A DNA stretch of 64,000 bases from Enterobacter sp. JBIWA008 (GTDB taxonomy: Bacteria; Pseudomonadota; Gammaproteobacteria; Enterobacterales; Enterobacteriaceae), in NCBI RefSeq assembly GCF_019968765.1, contig NZ_CP074149.1:2232001-2296000 (forward strand), written 5' to 3'. A program made the position numbers and the translations under genes. The notes beneath the pieces are model-generated. The model saw only the letters and a program-made list of their open reading frames with translations. It was not told the origin of the DNA and made no database searches. Numbering within the stretch: the stretch's first letter is position 1; each line of letters starts with the position of its first letter. This document shows, one piece after another, positions 46,019 to 54,560 of this stretch.

Positions 46019-46451
46019 ATCTTACGACAAGCACAGGGCATTTCGCATGCCGTACCACTGCCGCAGCGTTTGAACCCAACAGATATGTCGATATATCAGG
46101 CTTGTGGGAAGCGATGATAATCAGGTCTGCATCGATCGTGTCAGCGAGCTTAAGAATCTGATCCTTAGGGGATCCCGTCACGGCGTGGGTCTGGATCTTG
46201 TCGGGAGGGATTTTGAATTGCTTAACGATTTCATCCAGCTTCGCTAAGGCCGCGCGCTGGAACTCTTTCAGCTTCGGCATTTCTACCGAGTAGGCCAGGC
46301 CTAATGATGAATAATACGGAAGCGATGGAATAACAGTAAGAAAGTGAACTTTAGCTGTGTTAAGTGCTGAATGTGCCTGGACGAAGGGGATAACCATGTG
46401 CGTCAGGCTATCTTCCGAAATGTCAATTGGAACCAAAATTGAGTTGTACAT
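46017..46451 (-). CDS. uspF: UspF, universal stress protein
   Basis: A 144-residue Usp, same length as E. coli UspF. It begins [17 protein letters not shown] and contains [21 protein letters not shown], which is diagnostic. The ATP-binding end is [32 protein letters not shown]. The ATG at 46451 follows GAGGGT; an 8-codon longer start at 46475 is weaker. UspF is associated with fimbria-mediated adhesion. Confidence 0.92.
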   Translation of the reverse strand: MYNSILVPIDISEDSLTHMVIPFVQAHSALNTAKVHFLTVIPSLPYYSSLGLAYSVEMPKLKEFQRAALAKLDEIVKQFKIPPDKIQTHAVTGSPKDQILKLADTIDADLIIIASHKPDISTYLLGSNAAAVVRHAKCPVLVVR

Positions 46452-46679
46452 TTGACCCTCCTGAGTGTTTTTCACACAGTTCAGGTTAGACCGCTAATGT
46501 CAGGAAAACAGAGAGCAGGCTGTCATAACGGGGACAAATTTCGGCTATGTGATATTCGTGCAGTCGAACTTGCCTGCGATCTCGTCAACGTGGCGTGACG
46601 ACGAACGTTTCACGAGCAGGGGCATCCGGGGATGAATCTTTTCGCCTCATGGTCCGTTTTCAGCAAAATGGCAAAGCTT

Positions 46680-46701
46680 CAACCGGGCGCAACGCCCGGT
46701 A
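46680..46701 (-). terminator. hairpin after mgtC
   Basis: A 7-bp stem ACCGGGC / GCCCGGT with a 5-nt loop lies 7 nt after the mgtC stop on the minus strand. The T-run is poor, but there is no further gene downstream before uspF. Confidence 0.55.
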
Positions 46702-46707
46702 TCCTGG

Positions 46708-47379
46708 TCATATTGCGTGGCAGCTTACGGATGCCATGATTTTATTACCGCCAATATTACCCATAATCAGATCGAGTAATTTTCGGTATTCCTCCCGGGT
46801 CATTACCTCAGCCCGAATTTCGGTTTTTCCTTCAGCCTGCGCCGTAGCGGAATAAATCGCTTTCAGACCTAACGTCAACTCTTTCGCCATATTAACGACG
46901 CTCTGACGCACCGCATCTTCATGCTCATTATTGCAGGTGATCTTCAGGACATAGCATTTTTCACCTTCATGGAGCACGGGCAGTTGATTAATTCGCTGCG
47001 CGGCTTCGCGAAGCAAAATGTTGGCGCAGAGAATAATTAGGCTGGCCATGGCGGCATTCCAGAACTGACCTAATCCGCACAGCACGCCAATTCCGGCCGA
47101 GCACCACAGCGTTGTGGCGGTGTTTAAACCACGAATATTCATTCCTTCACGCATAATGACGCCTGCGCCAAGAAAGCCTATTCCGGAGACGATCTGTGCT
47201 GCGATACGCCCCGGGCTATCAGGATAAGTAGATACGGAACTTAAAATGAACACTGCCGCACCCGTGGCAACCAGTGCATTGGTACGAAGCCCGGCCATAC
47301 GCTGGCGCCACTGTCTTTCCGCGCCAATAATTGCGCCCAGCAGCATCGCTGCGAGCAGATGAGAGATATAAGGGAACAT
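46708..47379 (-). CDS. mgtC: MgtC, virulence-type membrane protein
   Basis: A 223-residue inner-membrane protein close to Salmonella MgtC, including GAIIGAERQWRQRMAGLRTNALVATGAAVFILSS and SGIGFLGAGVIMREGMN, followed by a soluble C-terminal ACT-like domain. MgtC inhibits the F1Fo ATP synthase and supports growth in low magnesium and in macrophages. The ATG at 47379 starts MFPYIS. No mgtB or mgtR follows: the next gene is uspF. Upstream are about 290 nt of leader with two tiny ORFs, as in Salmonella. Confidence 0.92.
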   Translation of the reverse strand: MFPYISHLLAAMLLGAIIGAERQWRQRMAGLRTNALVATGAAVFILSSVSTYPDSPGRIAAQIVSGIGFLGAGVIMREGMNIRGLNTATTLWCSAGIGVLCGLGQFWNAAMASLIILCANILLREAAQRINQLPVLHEGEKCYVLKITCNNEHEDAVRQSVVNMAKELTLGLKAIYSATAQAEGKTEIRAEVMTREEYRKLLDLIMGNIGGNKIMASVSCHAI

Positions 47380-47464
47380 CAGCCTGTCGCCTGTTAACGT
47401 TATTAAAGAATAAGCGTCAGCGCTTTGCAAAGCACATCATAACGCCATTTAAATGCTAAGCGTG

Positions 47465-47509
47465 TCAGGATGACGGTGGCGGAAAGAGTGAATGTGTAAA
47501 AATGAACAT
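47465..47509 (-). CDS. mgtP: proline-codon leader peptide (mgtP-like)
   Basis: ATG at 47509 opens a 14-codon frame, MFIFTHSLFPPPSS, with GGGG 7 nt upstream. Three consecutive proline codons sit before the stop, 86 nt before mgtC. In Salmonella the mgtCBR leader holds mgtP, whose proline codons sense low proline by ribosome stalling. Position, length and proline codons agree. A small hairpin AAGCG-CTGA-CGCTT followed by ATTCTTT (47410-47427) could be the attenuator it controls. Confidence 0.5.
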   Translation of the reverse strand: MFIFTHSLFPPPSS

Positions 47510-47584
47510 CGCGATGCCCCACAAATTGAGCGGTTTTACTATTTCGGGATACAATCGCTTAAAGAGGATTGCTGCCCACCGTTT

Positions 47585-47620
47585 AAGGTAAGCAGCGAGA
47601 AATTTGCGCTAGCTTACCTT
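47585..47620 (-). promoter_or_regulatory. leader hairpin overlapping the end of the first leader ORF
   Basis: A 9-bp outer stem (AAGGTAAGC / GCTTACCTT) plus a 4-bp inner stem (AGCG/CGCT) with one bulged A and a 9-nt loop. The last codons of the upstream leader ORF (AAG GTA AGC TAG) form one arm, so a translating ribosome would open it. This is the usual logic of translation-coupled attenuation. Confidence 0.55.
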
Positions 47621-47647
47621 CGTATCGACTATAAAATAACTTTCCAA
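47609..47647 (-). CDS. first leader peptide of mgtC (mgtM-like)
   Basis: TTG at 47647 opens a 12-residue frame, MESYFIVDTKVS, with AGGAG exactly 7 nt upstream: an excellent ribosome binding site for so short a frame. It is about 20 nt after the predicted transcription start and ends within a hairpin. In Salmonella the first leader ORF, mgtM, senses ATP. I cannot confirm sequence similarity, only position and design. Confidence 0.4.
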   Translation of the reverse strand: MESYFIVDTKVS

Positions 47648-47675
47648 CGAAGGACTCCTGTGAAAATTTATTGCC

Positions 47676-47703
47676 AGTATAGTCAGGGCCGATAATGAGT
47701 AAA
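47676..47703 (-). promoter_or_regulatory. predicted mgtC promoter
   Basis: Minus strand: TTTACT (47698-47703), 16-nt spacer, TATACT (47676-47681). Initiation near 47668 gives a leader of about 289 nt, close to the Salmonella mgtC leader. A single PhoP-like TGTTTA half-site lies further up at about 47738-47743 on the plus strand with a poor partner, so PhoP control is possible but not clear. Confidence 0.4.
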
Positions 47704-47835
47704 GCGAAAAAACAGCCTCCGTTATGAATTGTTTAAGTTCGAAGGGCATGTTTTTAAGACGTCATCTGATTTTCAAAAATACCCGGTATACTACATTTTC
47801 TTTTTTACAGGCGATAACAGACAAAGGCAGGCAGT

Positions 47836-49044
47836 ATGTCTCTTCGTTCGCTGCGGGCATTATGCCTGACAAGTTTTTTCATTGCGGATGTCCGCGATGG
47901 CCTCGGTCCTTTTCTCGGTATTTTTCTGACCGAACGCCACTGGACCCCCGATGATATTGGCATTCTGATGACGGCAGGTGGGCTGGCGGGATTAATCGCT
48001 ACGCTGCCGGCGGGATTCATCACCGACACCTCACGCAGCAAGCGGACGGTGCTGGCGCTGGTGTGCCTGCTCATCACCCTTAGCACGCTCCTGCTCTGGT
48101 TTAGCCAGCAGAGCGCAGTTGTCGCGGTTTCGCAAATCGTCTCCGGTATCTGCGCGGCGTTTGTCGGGCCGCTGATCGCAGGAATTACGCTGGGGCTGAC
48201 CGGCCAGAGCGGGTTCAGCGCGCAGATGGGCAGAAATGAGGCTTTCAATCACGGCGGCAACTTTGTCACCGCGCTGATTGCGGGCGGCATTGCCTGGTAC
48301 TGGGGCGTCGGCGGGATTTTCCTGCTGATGACCTGTACCACGCTGTTAACGCTCTGCGCGCTGCTTGCCATTCGCAGCGGAGATATCGATAACGACGCGG
48401 CGCGGGGACTCTCTTCGTCAGCGAGCGTGCCGGTTCCCGGCTTTGCCGTGCTGATTAAAAACCGGGCGCTGTTTGTGACCGGACTGACGCTGCTGCTGTT
48501 TCACCTGGCGAACGCCGCGCTGTTGCCGATGCTGAGCATGAGGGTGGCCGCGGCACCTGCCTCGATCAACCCCGGTTTGTACGCGGCGGCCACCGTCATT
48601 ATCTCGCAGGCCGTGATGATCCCCGTCGCCATCTGGGTCGCCCACCGAATAGACCGCTACGGCTACTGGCGCTTGATTTTGCTGGCGCTGCTGGTGATGC
48701 CGGTGCGCGCGGGGCTGGCGGCGTCGACGGACGCGCCGTTAATGATGATCCCGGTACAAATCCTCGACGGGCTGGCCGCAGGGATCCTGGGGGTTGTGGT
48801 TCCGTCGTTTATCGTGGTGCTGCTGCGCGGAAGCGGGCACGTCAATGCCGGGCAGAGCGTGGTGATGCTGATGCAGGGGGTTGGGGCATCCATGAGCCCG
48901 GCGTTAACCGGCACGATTGCGGGTCATTACTCATTTGCAGCGGCATTCAGCGTCCTGTGCGCGATTGCGCTGGTGGCCGTCCTGATCTGGTGGTGCTTTG
49001 CGCACCGGACCTGGGAAACAGACAGTACGCCGGGTGGGGCATAG
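47836..49044 (+). CDS. MFS transporter of unknown substrate
   Basis: A 402-residue 12-helix transporter. The first loop reads DVRDGLGPFLGIFLTERHWTPDDIGILMT, and GFITDTSRSKRTVLA forms the inter-helix motif. It resembles uncharacterised fosmidomycin- or drug-type exporters of proteobacteria. It is divergent from mgtC across 456 nt and convergent with ldhA. Confidence 0.78.
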   Translation: MSLRSLRALCLTSFFIADVRDGLGPFLGIFLTERHWTPDDIGILMTAGGLAGLIATLPAGFITDTSRSKRTVLALVCLLITLSTLLLWFSQQSAVVAVSQIVSGICAAFVGPLIAGITLGLTGQSGFSAQMGRNEAFNHGGNFVTALIAGGIAWYWGVGGIFLLMTCTTLLTLCALLAIRSGDIDNDAARGLSSSASVPVPGFAVLIKNRALFVTGLTLLLFHLANAALLPMLSMRVAAAPASINPGLYAAATVIISQAVMIPVAIWVAHRIDRYGYWRLILLALLVMPVRAGLAASTDAPLMMIPVQILDGLAAGILGVVVPSFIVVLLRGSGHVNAGQSVVMLMQGVGASMSPALTGTIAGHYSFAAAFSVLCAIALVAVLIWWCFAHRTWETDSTPGGA

Positions 49045-49063
49045 CCGCCGCCCGGCGTCACGC

Positions 49064-50053
49064 TTATGCCAGTTCGTTAGGGCACGCTTCGCCCCTTTCC
49101 AGCTGCTGCAGGTTACCCAGCGTGGTTTCCGAAATGCTGATCAGCGCTTCTGCAGTCAGAAATGCCTGGTGTCCGGTAAACAGCACGTTATGACAGGCGG
49201 ACAGGCGGCGGAATACGTCGTCCTGAATCACATCATTAGACTTGTCTTCAAAGAACAGATCGCGTTCGTTCTCGTACACGTCCATCCCCAGCGCGCCAAT
49301 TTTCTGAGTTTTCAGCGCTTCGATAGCGGCCTGAGAGTCAACCAGCCCGCCGCGGCTGGTGTTGATGATCATCACGCCATCCTTCATCTGGTCAAACGCC
49401 GCCTGGTTAAGCAGGTGGTAGTTCTCCGGCGTCAGCGGGCAGTGCAGGGAGATCACGTCAGACTGCGAGAACAGGGTTGGCAGGTCGACGTACTCCACGC
49501 CCAGATCCAGCGCCGCGGCGCTTGGGTACGGATCGAACGCCAGCAGACGCATGCCTAAGCCCTTCAGAATGCGCAGGGCAGCGACGCCGATTTTACCGGT
49601 GCCGATAACGCCCGCGGTTTTGCCGTACATGGTAAAGCCGGTCAGCCCTTCCAGCGAGAAGTTGGCGTCACGGGTACGCTGATAAGCGCGGTGAATACGA
49701 CGGTTGAGCGACATCATCATGCCAATCGCATGTTCCGCCACCGCTTCCGGGGAGTACGCCGGGACGCGCACCACCTTCAGACCCAGCTCTTTCGCCGCGT
49801 CGAGGTCCACGTTATTAAAGCCCGCGCAGCGCAGGGCGATGTACTTCACCCCCTGTTTTTTCAACTCTTGCAGCACCGGCCGACTGCCGTCGTCGTTAAC
49901 AAAAATACAGACGCCTTCACAGCCGTGCGCCGTTTTGGCGGTTTTTTCGGACAGCAGAAAGTCGAAAAATTCAAGCTCAAACCCGTAAGCCTCGTTAACA
50001 TGTTGCAGATACTTTTTGTCGTACTGCTTTGTGCTATATACCGCGAGTTTCAT
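49064..50053 (-). CDS. ldhA: LdhA, fermentative D-lactate dehydrogenase
   Basis: A 329-residue NADH-dependent D-2-hydroxyacid dehydrogenase, same length as E. coli LdhA. It reduces pyruvate to D-lactate in mixed-acid fermentation. The nucleotide loop is GTGKIG; catalytic Arg is in NTSRGGLVDS, Glu in DVYENE and His in TGHQAFLT. ydbH, on the other side, diverges from it as in E. coli. Confidence 0.96.
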   Translation of the reverse strand: MKLAVYSTKQYDKKYLQHVNEAYGFELEFFDFLLSEKTAKTAHGCEGVCIFVNDDGSRPVLQELKKQGVKYIALRCAGFNNVDLDAAKELGLKVVRVPAYSPEAVAEHAIGMMMSLNRRIHRAYQRTRDANFSLEGLTGFTMYGKTAGVIGTGKIGVAALRILKGLGMRLLAFDPYPSAAALDLGVEYVDLPTLFSQSDVISLHCPLTPENYHLLNQAAFDQMKDGVMIINTSRGGLVDSQAAIEALKTQKIGALGMDVYENERDLFFEDKSNDVIQDDVFRRLSACHNVLFTGHQAFLTAEALISISETTLGNLQQLERGEACPNELA

Positions 50054-50263
50054 AAGACTTTCTCCAGTGATTTTGCATTCACGTTAGCATGATTAAAATT
50101 ATCTTACAATTTCTAAAATATTATTGAATTCAATAAGTTCTATCAATTATTCTAGAGCATCTATCCTTAAAAATGGCATTCCCTTCAACTGACTGGCTAA
50201 ACATGCGACAATGATCGGCACTGCCGGCTTAATTCTTTCGCTAAATCAGGATATTAACTGCCC

Positions 50264-52903
50264 ATGAAGGGTAAATACAAAGCCGCTCTTGCGCTTTTAC
50301 TGCTGTTCATATTGTTGCCGCTGACGCTGCTGATGACGCTCGCTCAGTGGGTACCGACGCTCGCTGGGATCTGGCTGCCCGTCGGGACGCGCATCGCTTT
50401 CGAAGAGAATCCGAAACTCACCCGCCACGCGCTGGCGATCCCCGATCTTCGCTATCTGGTTGAAGACTGCGAAATTGCCCGTATCGAAAACGTGACGCTG
50501 TCACATCCGAGCCGCTGGAAGCTGGATATCGGCGCGCTGGATCTTAACTCCGTCTGTCTGAGCAAAATTCCCCAGTCTGCGCCCTCAACGGTCGCCCCCA
50601 AAACGCTGGCCCAGTGGCAGGCGGTATTACCGAATACCTGGATCACGGTTCACCGTCTGACGCTGTCGCCCTGGCAGCAGTGGCAGGGCGAGCTGCATGC
50701 GTCGCTGACGCCGTCCATTCAAGAGATCGCCTATAAAGGCGAACAGGTCAGCATTAAAGGCACGCTTCGCGGCCAGACGCTCTCGGTCAGCCAGTTCGAT
50801 GTACAGCTCCCGGACCAGCCGCAGCCGATTAAGCTGGTGGGCGAGTTTACCTTGCCGCTGGTGCCGGACGGCGTGCCGGTGGAAGGCCACGCGGTCGCGA
50901 CCTTTAACGTGCCACAGTTAACGTCTCTGGTCGATGCCGATCTGGACTGGGAAGACAATCAGGGACAGCTGGTGGTGATGGCGCGGGACAACCCCGATCC
51001 GCTGCTCGACCTGCCGTGGCAGATCACCGCGGAACAGCTGAACATCAGCGACGGGCGCTGGAACTGGGATCTTTCGGGTATGCCGCTGAGCGGTCGCGTT
51101 TCGCTTCGTGCCGACAACTGGCAGCAGGGGCTGGATAAAACCACCCTGACCGGACGACTGAACGTGCTGACCCAGGGTGACGCGGGGAAAGGCAACGCGG
51201 TACTGAATATTGGGCCCGGCAGGCTCAGCATGGAAAACAGCGACATGCCTCTGCATCTCAGCGGCGAGGCGAAGCAAAAGGATCTTATTCTTTACGCCAA
51301 ATTGCCCGCAACGCTGACCGGCAGCCTGTATGAACCGCAGCTGGCCTTTGAGCCGGGCGCGCTGCTCCGCTCGCGCGGGCGCATCATTGACTCACTCGAT
51401 ATCGATGAAATCCGCTGGCCGCTGGCGGGAGTGAAGCTGACGCAGAAGGGCGTGGACGGGCGTTTACAGGCCATTCTGCGCGCCCATGAAAACCAGATGG
51501 GCGATTTTGAACTTCACCTGGACGGCCAGGCCAACGACTTTTTACCCGACAACGGCCTGTGGCAGTGGCGCTACTGGGGGAAAGGCGGTTTTACGCCGAT
51601 GCATGCCCGCTGGGACGTCGCCGGGAAAGGCGAGTGGCGCGACAACTTGATTGAGCTAACGGCGCTCTCCACCGGTTTTGACAAGCTCCAGTACGGTACG
51701 ATGGAGGTCAGCAAGCCGCGTCTGGTGCTGGATCAACCGGTGCGCTGGTTGCGTGACCCCGAAAAACCGGCCTTCAGCGGCGCGCTGTCGCTCAATGCCG
51801 GGCAAACCCTGTTCTCCGGCGGCAGCGCGTTGCCGCCCTCGGTCCTGACCTTCAGCGTCGACGGCACCGACCCGACCATTTTCCAGTTTAAGGGCGACCT
51901 CCGTGCGGACAAAATCGGTCCGGTACAGGTGAACGGTCGTTGGGATGGCGTGCGTCTTCGCGGGCAGGCCTGGTGGCCGAAACAGTCGCTCACCGTGTTC
52001 CAGCCGCTGATCCCGCCGGACTGGAAAATGACGCTGCGCGACGGGGAGCTTTACGCGCAGGTCGCCTTCTCGGCGGCGGCCGATCAGGGCTTTGAGGCGG
52101 GCGGGCACGGCGTGCTGAAATCCGGCAGCGCATGGATGCCGGATAACCAGATTAACGGCGTCGATTTTGTCCTGCCGTTCCGCTTCAGCGAGGGTACCTG
52201 GTCTCTCGGCACGCGCGGTCCGGTCACCTTGCGCATTGGCGAAGTGGTAAACCTGGTGACCGCGCGCAACATTACCGCCGATCTACAGGGGGACTATCCC
52301 TGGACGGAGGATAATCCGCTGCTCCTCACCAACGTGAAGGTGGAAACCCTCGGCGGGAAAATCACCATGCAGCAGCTTCGGATGCCGCAGCACGATCCGG
52401 CCCTGCTGCGCGTGGACAATATCTCCTCCAGCGAGCTGATCGGCGCCGTTAATCCGAAACAGTTTGCCATGTCGGGGCCGGTGAGCGGGGCGCTGCCGTT
52501 CTGGCTGGACAATGAAAAATGGATCATTAAAGATGGCTGGCTGACCAACCCGGGGCCCATGACGCTGCGCATCGACAAAGATACGGCAGACGCCATCGTG
52601 AAGGATAATATGGTTGCGGGCGCGGCGATTAACTGGCTTCGCTATATGGAAATTTCGCGTTCGTGGACGAGAATCAATTTAGATAACCTGGGTGAATTAA
52701 CCATGCAGGCGACCATCAAGGGGACCAGCCGGGTGGATGGCAAAAGCAGCTCCGTCAACCTGAACTATACCCATGACGAGAATGTCTTTACCCTCTGGCG
52801 CAGCCTGCGTTTTGGGGACAACCTGCAAACCTGGTTTGAGCAACACGCGGCGATACCTGCTCCCCGCAGTTCGACTGGCAAGGAAAGTGAGGAACAACAA
52901 TGA
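50264..52903 (+). CDS. ydbH: YdbH, AsmA-like intermembrane lipid-transport protein
   Basis: An 879-residue protein anchored by an N-terminal transmembrane helix (YKAALALLLLFILLPLTLLMTLAQWVP), the rest a long periplasmic beta-rich repeat (AsmA/TamB/YhdP type). Such proteins form a hydrophobic groove carrying phospholipids from inner to outer membrane; YdbH works redundantly with TamB and YhdP. Its stop overlaps the ynbE start (ATGA). Confidence 0.92.
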   Translation: MKGKYKAALALLLLFILLPLTLLMTLAQWVPTLAGIWLPVGTRIAFEENPKLTRHALAIPDLRYLVEDCEIARIENVTLSHPSRWKLDIGALDLNSVCLSKIPQSAPSTVAPKTLAQWQAVLPNTWITVHRLTLSPWQQWQGELHASLTPSIQEIAYKGEQVSIKGTLRGQTLSVSQFDVQLPDQPQPIKLVGEFTLPLVPDGVPVEGHAVATFNVPQLTSLVDADLDWEDNQGQLVVMARDNPDPLLDLPWQITAEQLNISDGRWNWDLSGMPLSGRVSLRADNWQQGLDKTTLTGRLNVLTQGDAGKGNAVLNIGPGRLSMENSDMPLHLSGEAKQKDLILYAKLPATLTGSLYEPQLAFEPGALLRSRGRIIDSLDIDEIRWPLAGVKLTQKGVDGRLQAILRAHENQMGDFELHLDGQANDFLPDNGLWQWRYWGKGGFTPMHARWDVAGKGEWRDNLIELTALSTGFDKLQYGTMEVSKPRLVLDQPVRWLRDPEKPAFSGALSLNAGQTLFSGGSALPPSVLTFSVDGTDPTIFQFKGDLRADKIGPVQVNGRWDGVRLRGQAWWPKQSLTVFQPLIPPDWKMTLRDGELYAQVAFSAAADQGFEAGGHGVLKSGSAWMPDNQINGVDFVLPFRFSEGTWSLGTRGPVTLRIGEVVNLVTARNITADLQGDYPWTEDNPLLLTNVKVETLGGKITMQQLRMPQHDPALLRVDNISSSELIGAVNPKQFAMSGPVSGALPFWLDNEKWIIKDGWLTNPGPMTLRIDKDTADAIVKDNMVAGAAINWLRYMEISRSWTRINLDNLGELTMQATIKGTSRVDGKSSSVNLNYTHDENVFTLWRSLRFGDNLQTWFEQHAAIPAPRSSTGKESEEQQ

Positions 52904-53085
52904 AAAAGATGGCTGGTGCGCTCACCGTTGCCGCGCTACTGACAGGCTGTACGCCGCGCATTGAAGTCGCTGCGCCAAAGGAGCCGATTACCATCAATAT
53001 GAATGTCAAAATTGAACATGAGATCCATATCAAGGTCGATAAAGACGTTGAAACTCTGCTGAAATCGCGCAGCGATCTGTTCTGA
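52900..53085 (+). CDS. ynbE: YnbE, small outer-membrane lipoprotein partner of YdbH
   Basis: A 61-residue lipoprotein: signal KKMAGALTVAALLTGCTPR with lipobox LTGC, then a short strand-forming tail (PITINMNVKIEHEIHIKVD). YnbE is thought to join YdbH at the outer membrane by beta augmentation. Translationally coupled to ydbH by a 4-nt overlap. Confidence 0.92.
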   Translation: MKKMAGALTVAALLTGCTPRIEVAAPKEPITINMNVKIEHEIHIKVDKDVETLLKSRSDLF

Positions 53086-53092
53086 GGATGCC

Positions 53093-53410
53093 ATGAAACG
53101 ATTAGCTCTGATTTTACTGGCGCTGGGGATGAACGTGCAGGCGGCTGCGCTGACCTTAAACGACGCCCGGGCGCAGGGGCGCGTGGGGGAAACCCTCAGC
53201 GGCTATCTTGCCCCGATTCAACAGGACGCGGAAACGCTGGCGCTGGTCAATCGTATCAATGCGGCGCGCACGGAAAACTATCAGAAGCTGGCTGACAGCA
53301 ATAATTTGCCGGTCGATGAAGTGGCCAAAATGGCAGGTCAAAAACTGGTTGCCCGCGCGCAGCCGGGCGAGTATGTGAAGGGCATTAACGGAAAATGGCT
53401 TAAAAAGTAG
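53093..53410 (+). CDS. ydbL: YdbL, periplasmic DUF1318 protein
   Basis: A 105-residue exported protein with signal peptide KRLALILLALGMNVQAAA and a helical mature part containing the INAARTENYQKLADSNNLPVDEVAKMAGQKL stretch. It is the third gene of ydbH-ynbE-ydbL, and has been proposed to act as a chaperone preventing YnbE self-assembly. It is convergent with feaR, whose stop abuts it (53411). Confidence 0.92.
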   Translation: MKRLALILLALGMNVQAAALTLNDARAQGRVGETLSGYLAPIQQDAETLALVNRINAARTENYQKLADSNNLPVDEVAKMAGQKLVARAQPGEYVKGINGKWLKK

Positions 53411-54361
53411 CTATCGGTAGCGCCTGCGGTATTCACCCGGCGAGACGCCAAAACGCTGCTTAAACGCCGTTGAAAAATGGCTATGGTCGGTAAACCCCCA
53501 GCTGTAGCCAATGCCCGCCAGCTTTTCATCATCGCCGGCAGTGCGCAGTACCTGCGCGCAGAGATCCAGACGACGGTTTTTGATGTACTGCGCCACCACC
53601 AGCCCCTTTTCGGCAAACATGCGGTAGAGGCTGCGCACGGACATACCGCTCTCGGCGGCAATCCATTCAGGACGCAGCGATTCAGACTGAATATGGTCGT
53701 CAATCAGCGCCACCACATGCTGGAACTGGCGCTCCTTGCGCGGCTGAATGATTTCACGCTGCTGGAAAGCGGGGCGCAGCAGGCAGATCATCGCTTCGAG
53801 CGCGGCTTCGCTTTCACGATCGCTCAGGTCGGCATTGCTCATACTCTCCATCAACAGGCGATGGCTCAGCTGTACCGTGGGTAAGGTGCGGGAAAGGGCG
53901 GTCGCGCAGCTTATCTCCTGGAAACGGCACTGCTGCTCAATAATCTGACGGGGAACCAGGAGCGAGATCTGGCGGGATTTTTCCTGCCAGTTGATCGAGC
54001 AGGGACGTGAGGCGTCAATCAGCGTGATATCGCCGGCTCTGAGCAACGCGCGACGGTCATCCTGCTCAATTTCCGCGCTACCATCGAGCTGGAACACGGT
54101 ATAGAACCAGGCATCGTTACTCTGAGCGATCTCCTGACGGGAGCGGAACAGGTTAACCCCGCCTGCGGTCACGGTGCTGAGCTTCAGGCTGCGCGCATAG
54201 CTGGTCTCCAGCTCGCCGAAGAATTTCCCCCCGGTGGGCTGCGCGTTAAAACGCCCGCAAACCTGGTTAATTTGCGCCAGCCACTGCTGATACTGTTCCT
54301 GCTCGCTTGCACACGCCATCGTTTCTCTCACTGCACCGTCAACGTTTTCGCATTGTTGCAT
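53411..54361 (-). CDS. feaR: FeaR, AraC-family activator of aromatic amine catabolism
   Basis: A 316-residue AraC regulator. The N-terminal sensing domain includes LKLSTVTAGGVNLFRSRQEIAQSNDAWFYTVFQL; the C-terminal double HTH reads LRPEWIAAESGMSVRSLYRMFAEKGLVVAQYIKNRRLD and GYSWGFTDHSHFSTAFKQRFGVSPGEYRRRY. It activates feaB and tynA when aromatic amines are present. It is about 15 residues longer at the N-terminus than E. coli FeaR; a Met at residue 15 may be the true start. It diverges from feaB. Confidence 0.9.
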   Translation of the reverse strand: MQQCENVDGAVRETMACASEQEQYQQWLAQINQVCGRFNAQPTGGKFFGELETSYARSLKLSTVTAGGVNLFRSRQEIAQSNDAWFYTVFQLDGSAEIEQDDRRALLRAGDITLIDASRPCSINWQEKSRQISLLVPRQIIEQQCRFQEISCATALSRTLPTVQLSHRLLMESMSNADLSDRESEAALEAMICLLRPAFQQREIIQPRKERQFQHVVALIDDHIQSESLRPEWIAAESGMSVRSLYRMFAEKGLVVAQYIKNRRLDLCAQVLRTAGDDEKLAGIGYSWGFTDHSHFSTAFKQRFGVSPGEYRRRYR

Positions 54362-54458
54362 TTGTGTTGCATTTTGTCAGAGCTATGAGGCTGACTATAG
54401 GAAAGAACACTCACCGGTAACAGCGATATAAGCGGCAATTATCGCGATTTGCGGAGCC

Positions 54459-54495
54459 TGTCACAGGTGGCAAAGCGAATGTCACAGAGACAAAA
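54459..54495 (+). promoter_or_regulatory. tandem FeaR boxes upstream of feaB
   Basis: Two direct copies of the TGNCA-N8-AAA motif reported for FeaR: 54459-54474 (TGTCA...AAA) and 54480-54495 (TGTCA...AAA), 21 bp apart. Both match exactly. They lie 65-100 nt before the feaB start. Confidence 0.7.
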
Positions 54496-54560
54496 GCGAG
54501 AACGCAAAACCCCACTTAGACTGGATGAACACCCTGCAAAGAATAACGAAGGAGTATCCT

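Noticed and set aside
47492-47695. 67-codon plus-strand frame opposite the mgtC leader
   Set aside because: No ribosome binding site, and the opposite strand carries the better-supported leader ORFs and hairpin; probably chance in an AT-rich region.
47735-47760. PhoP box for mgtC
   Set aside because: Only one TGTTTA half-site is clear; the partner at the expected 5-6 nt spacing is poor and the orientation is opposite to mgtC, so no PhoP site is annotated.
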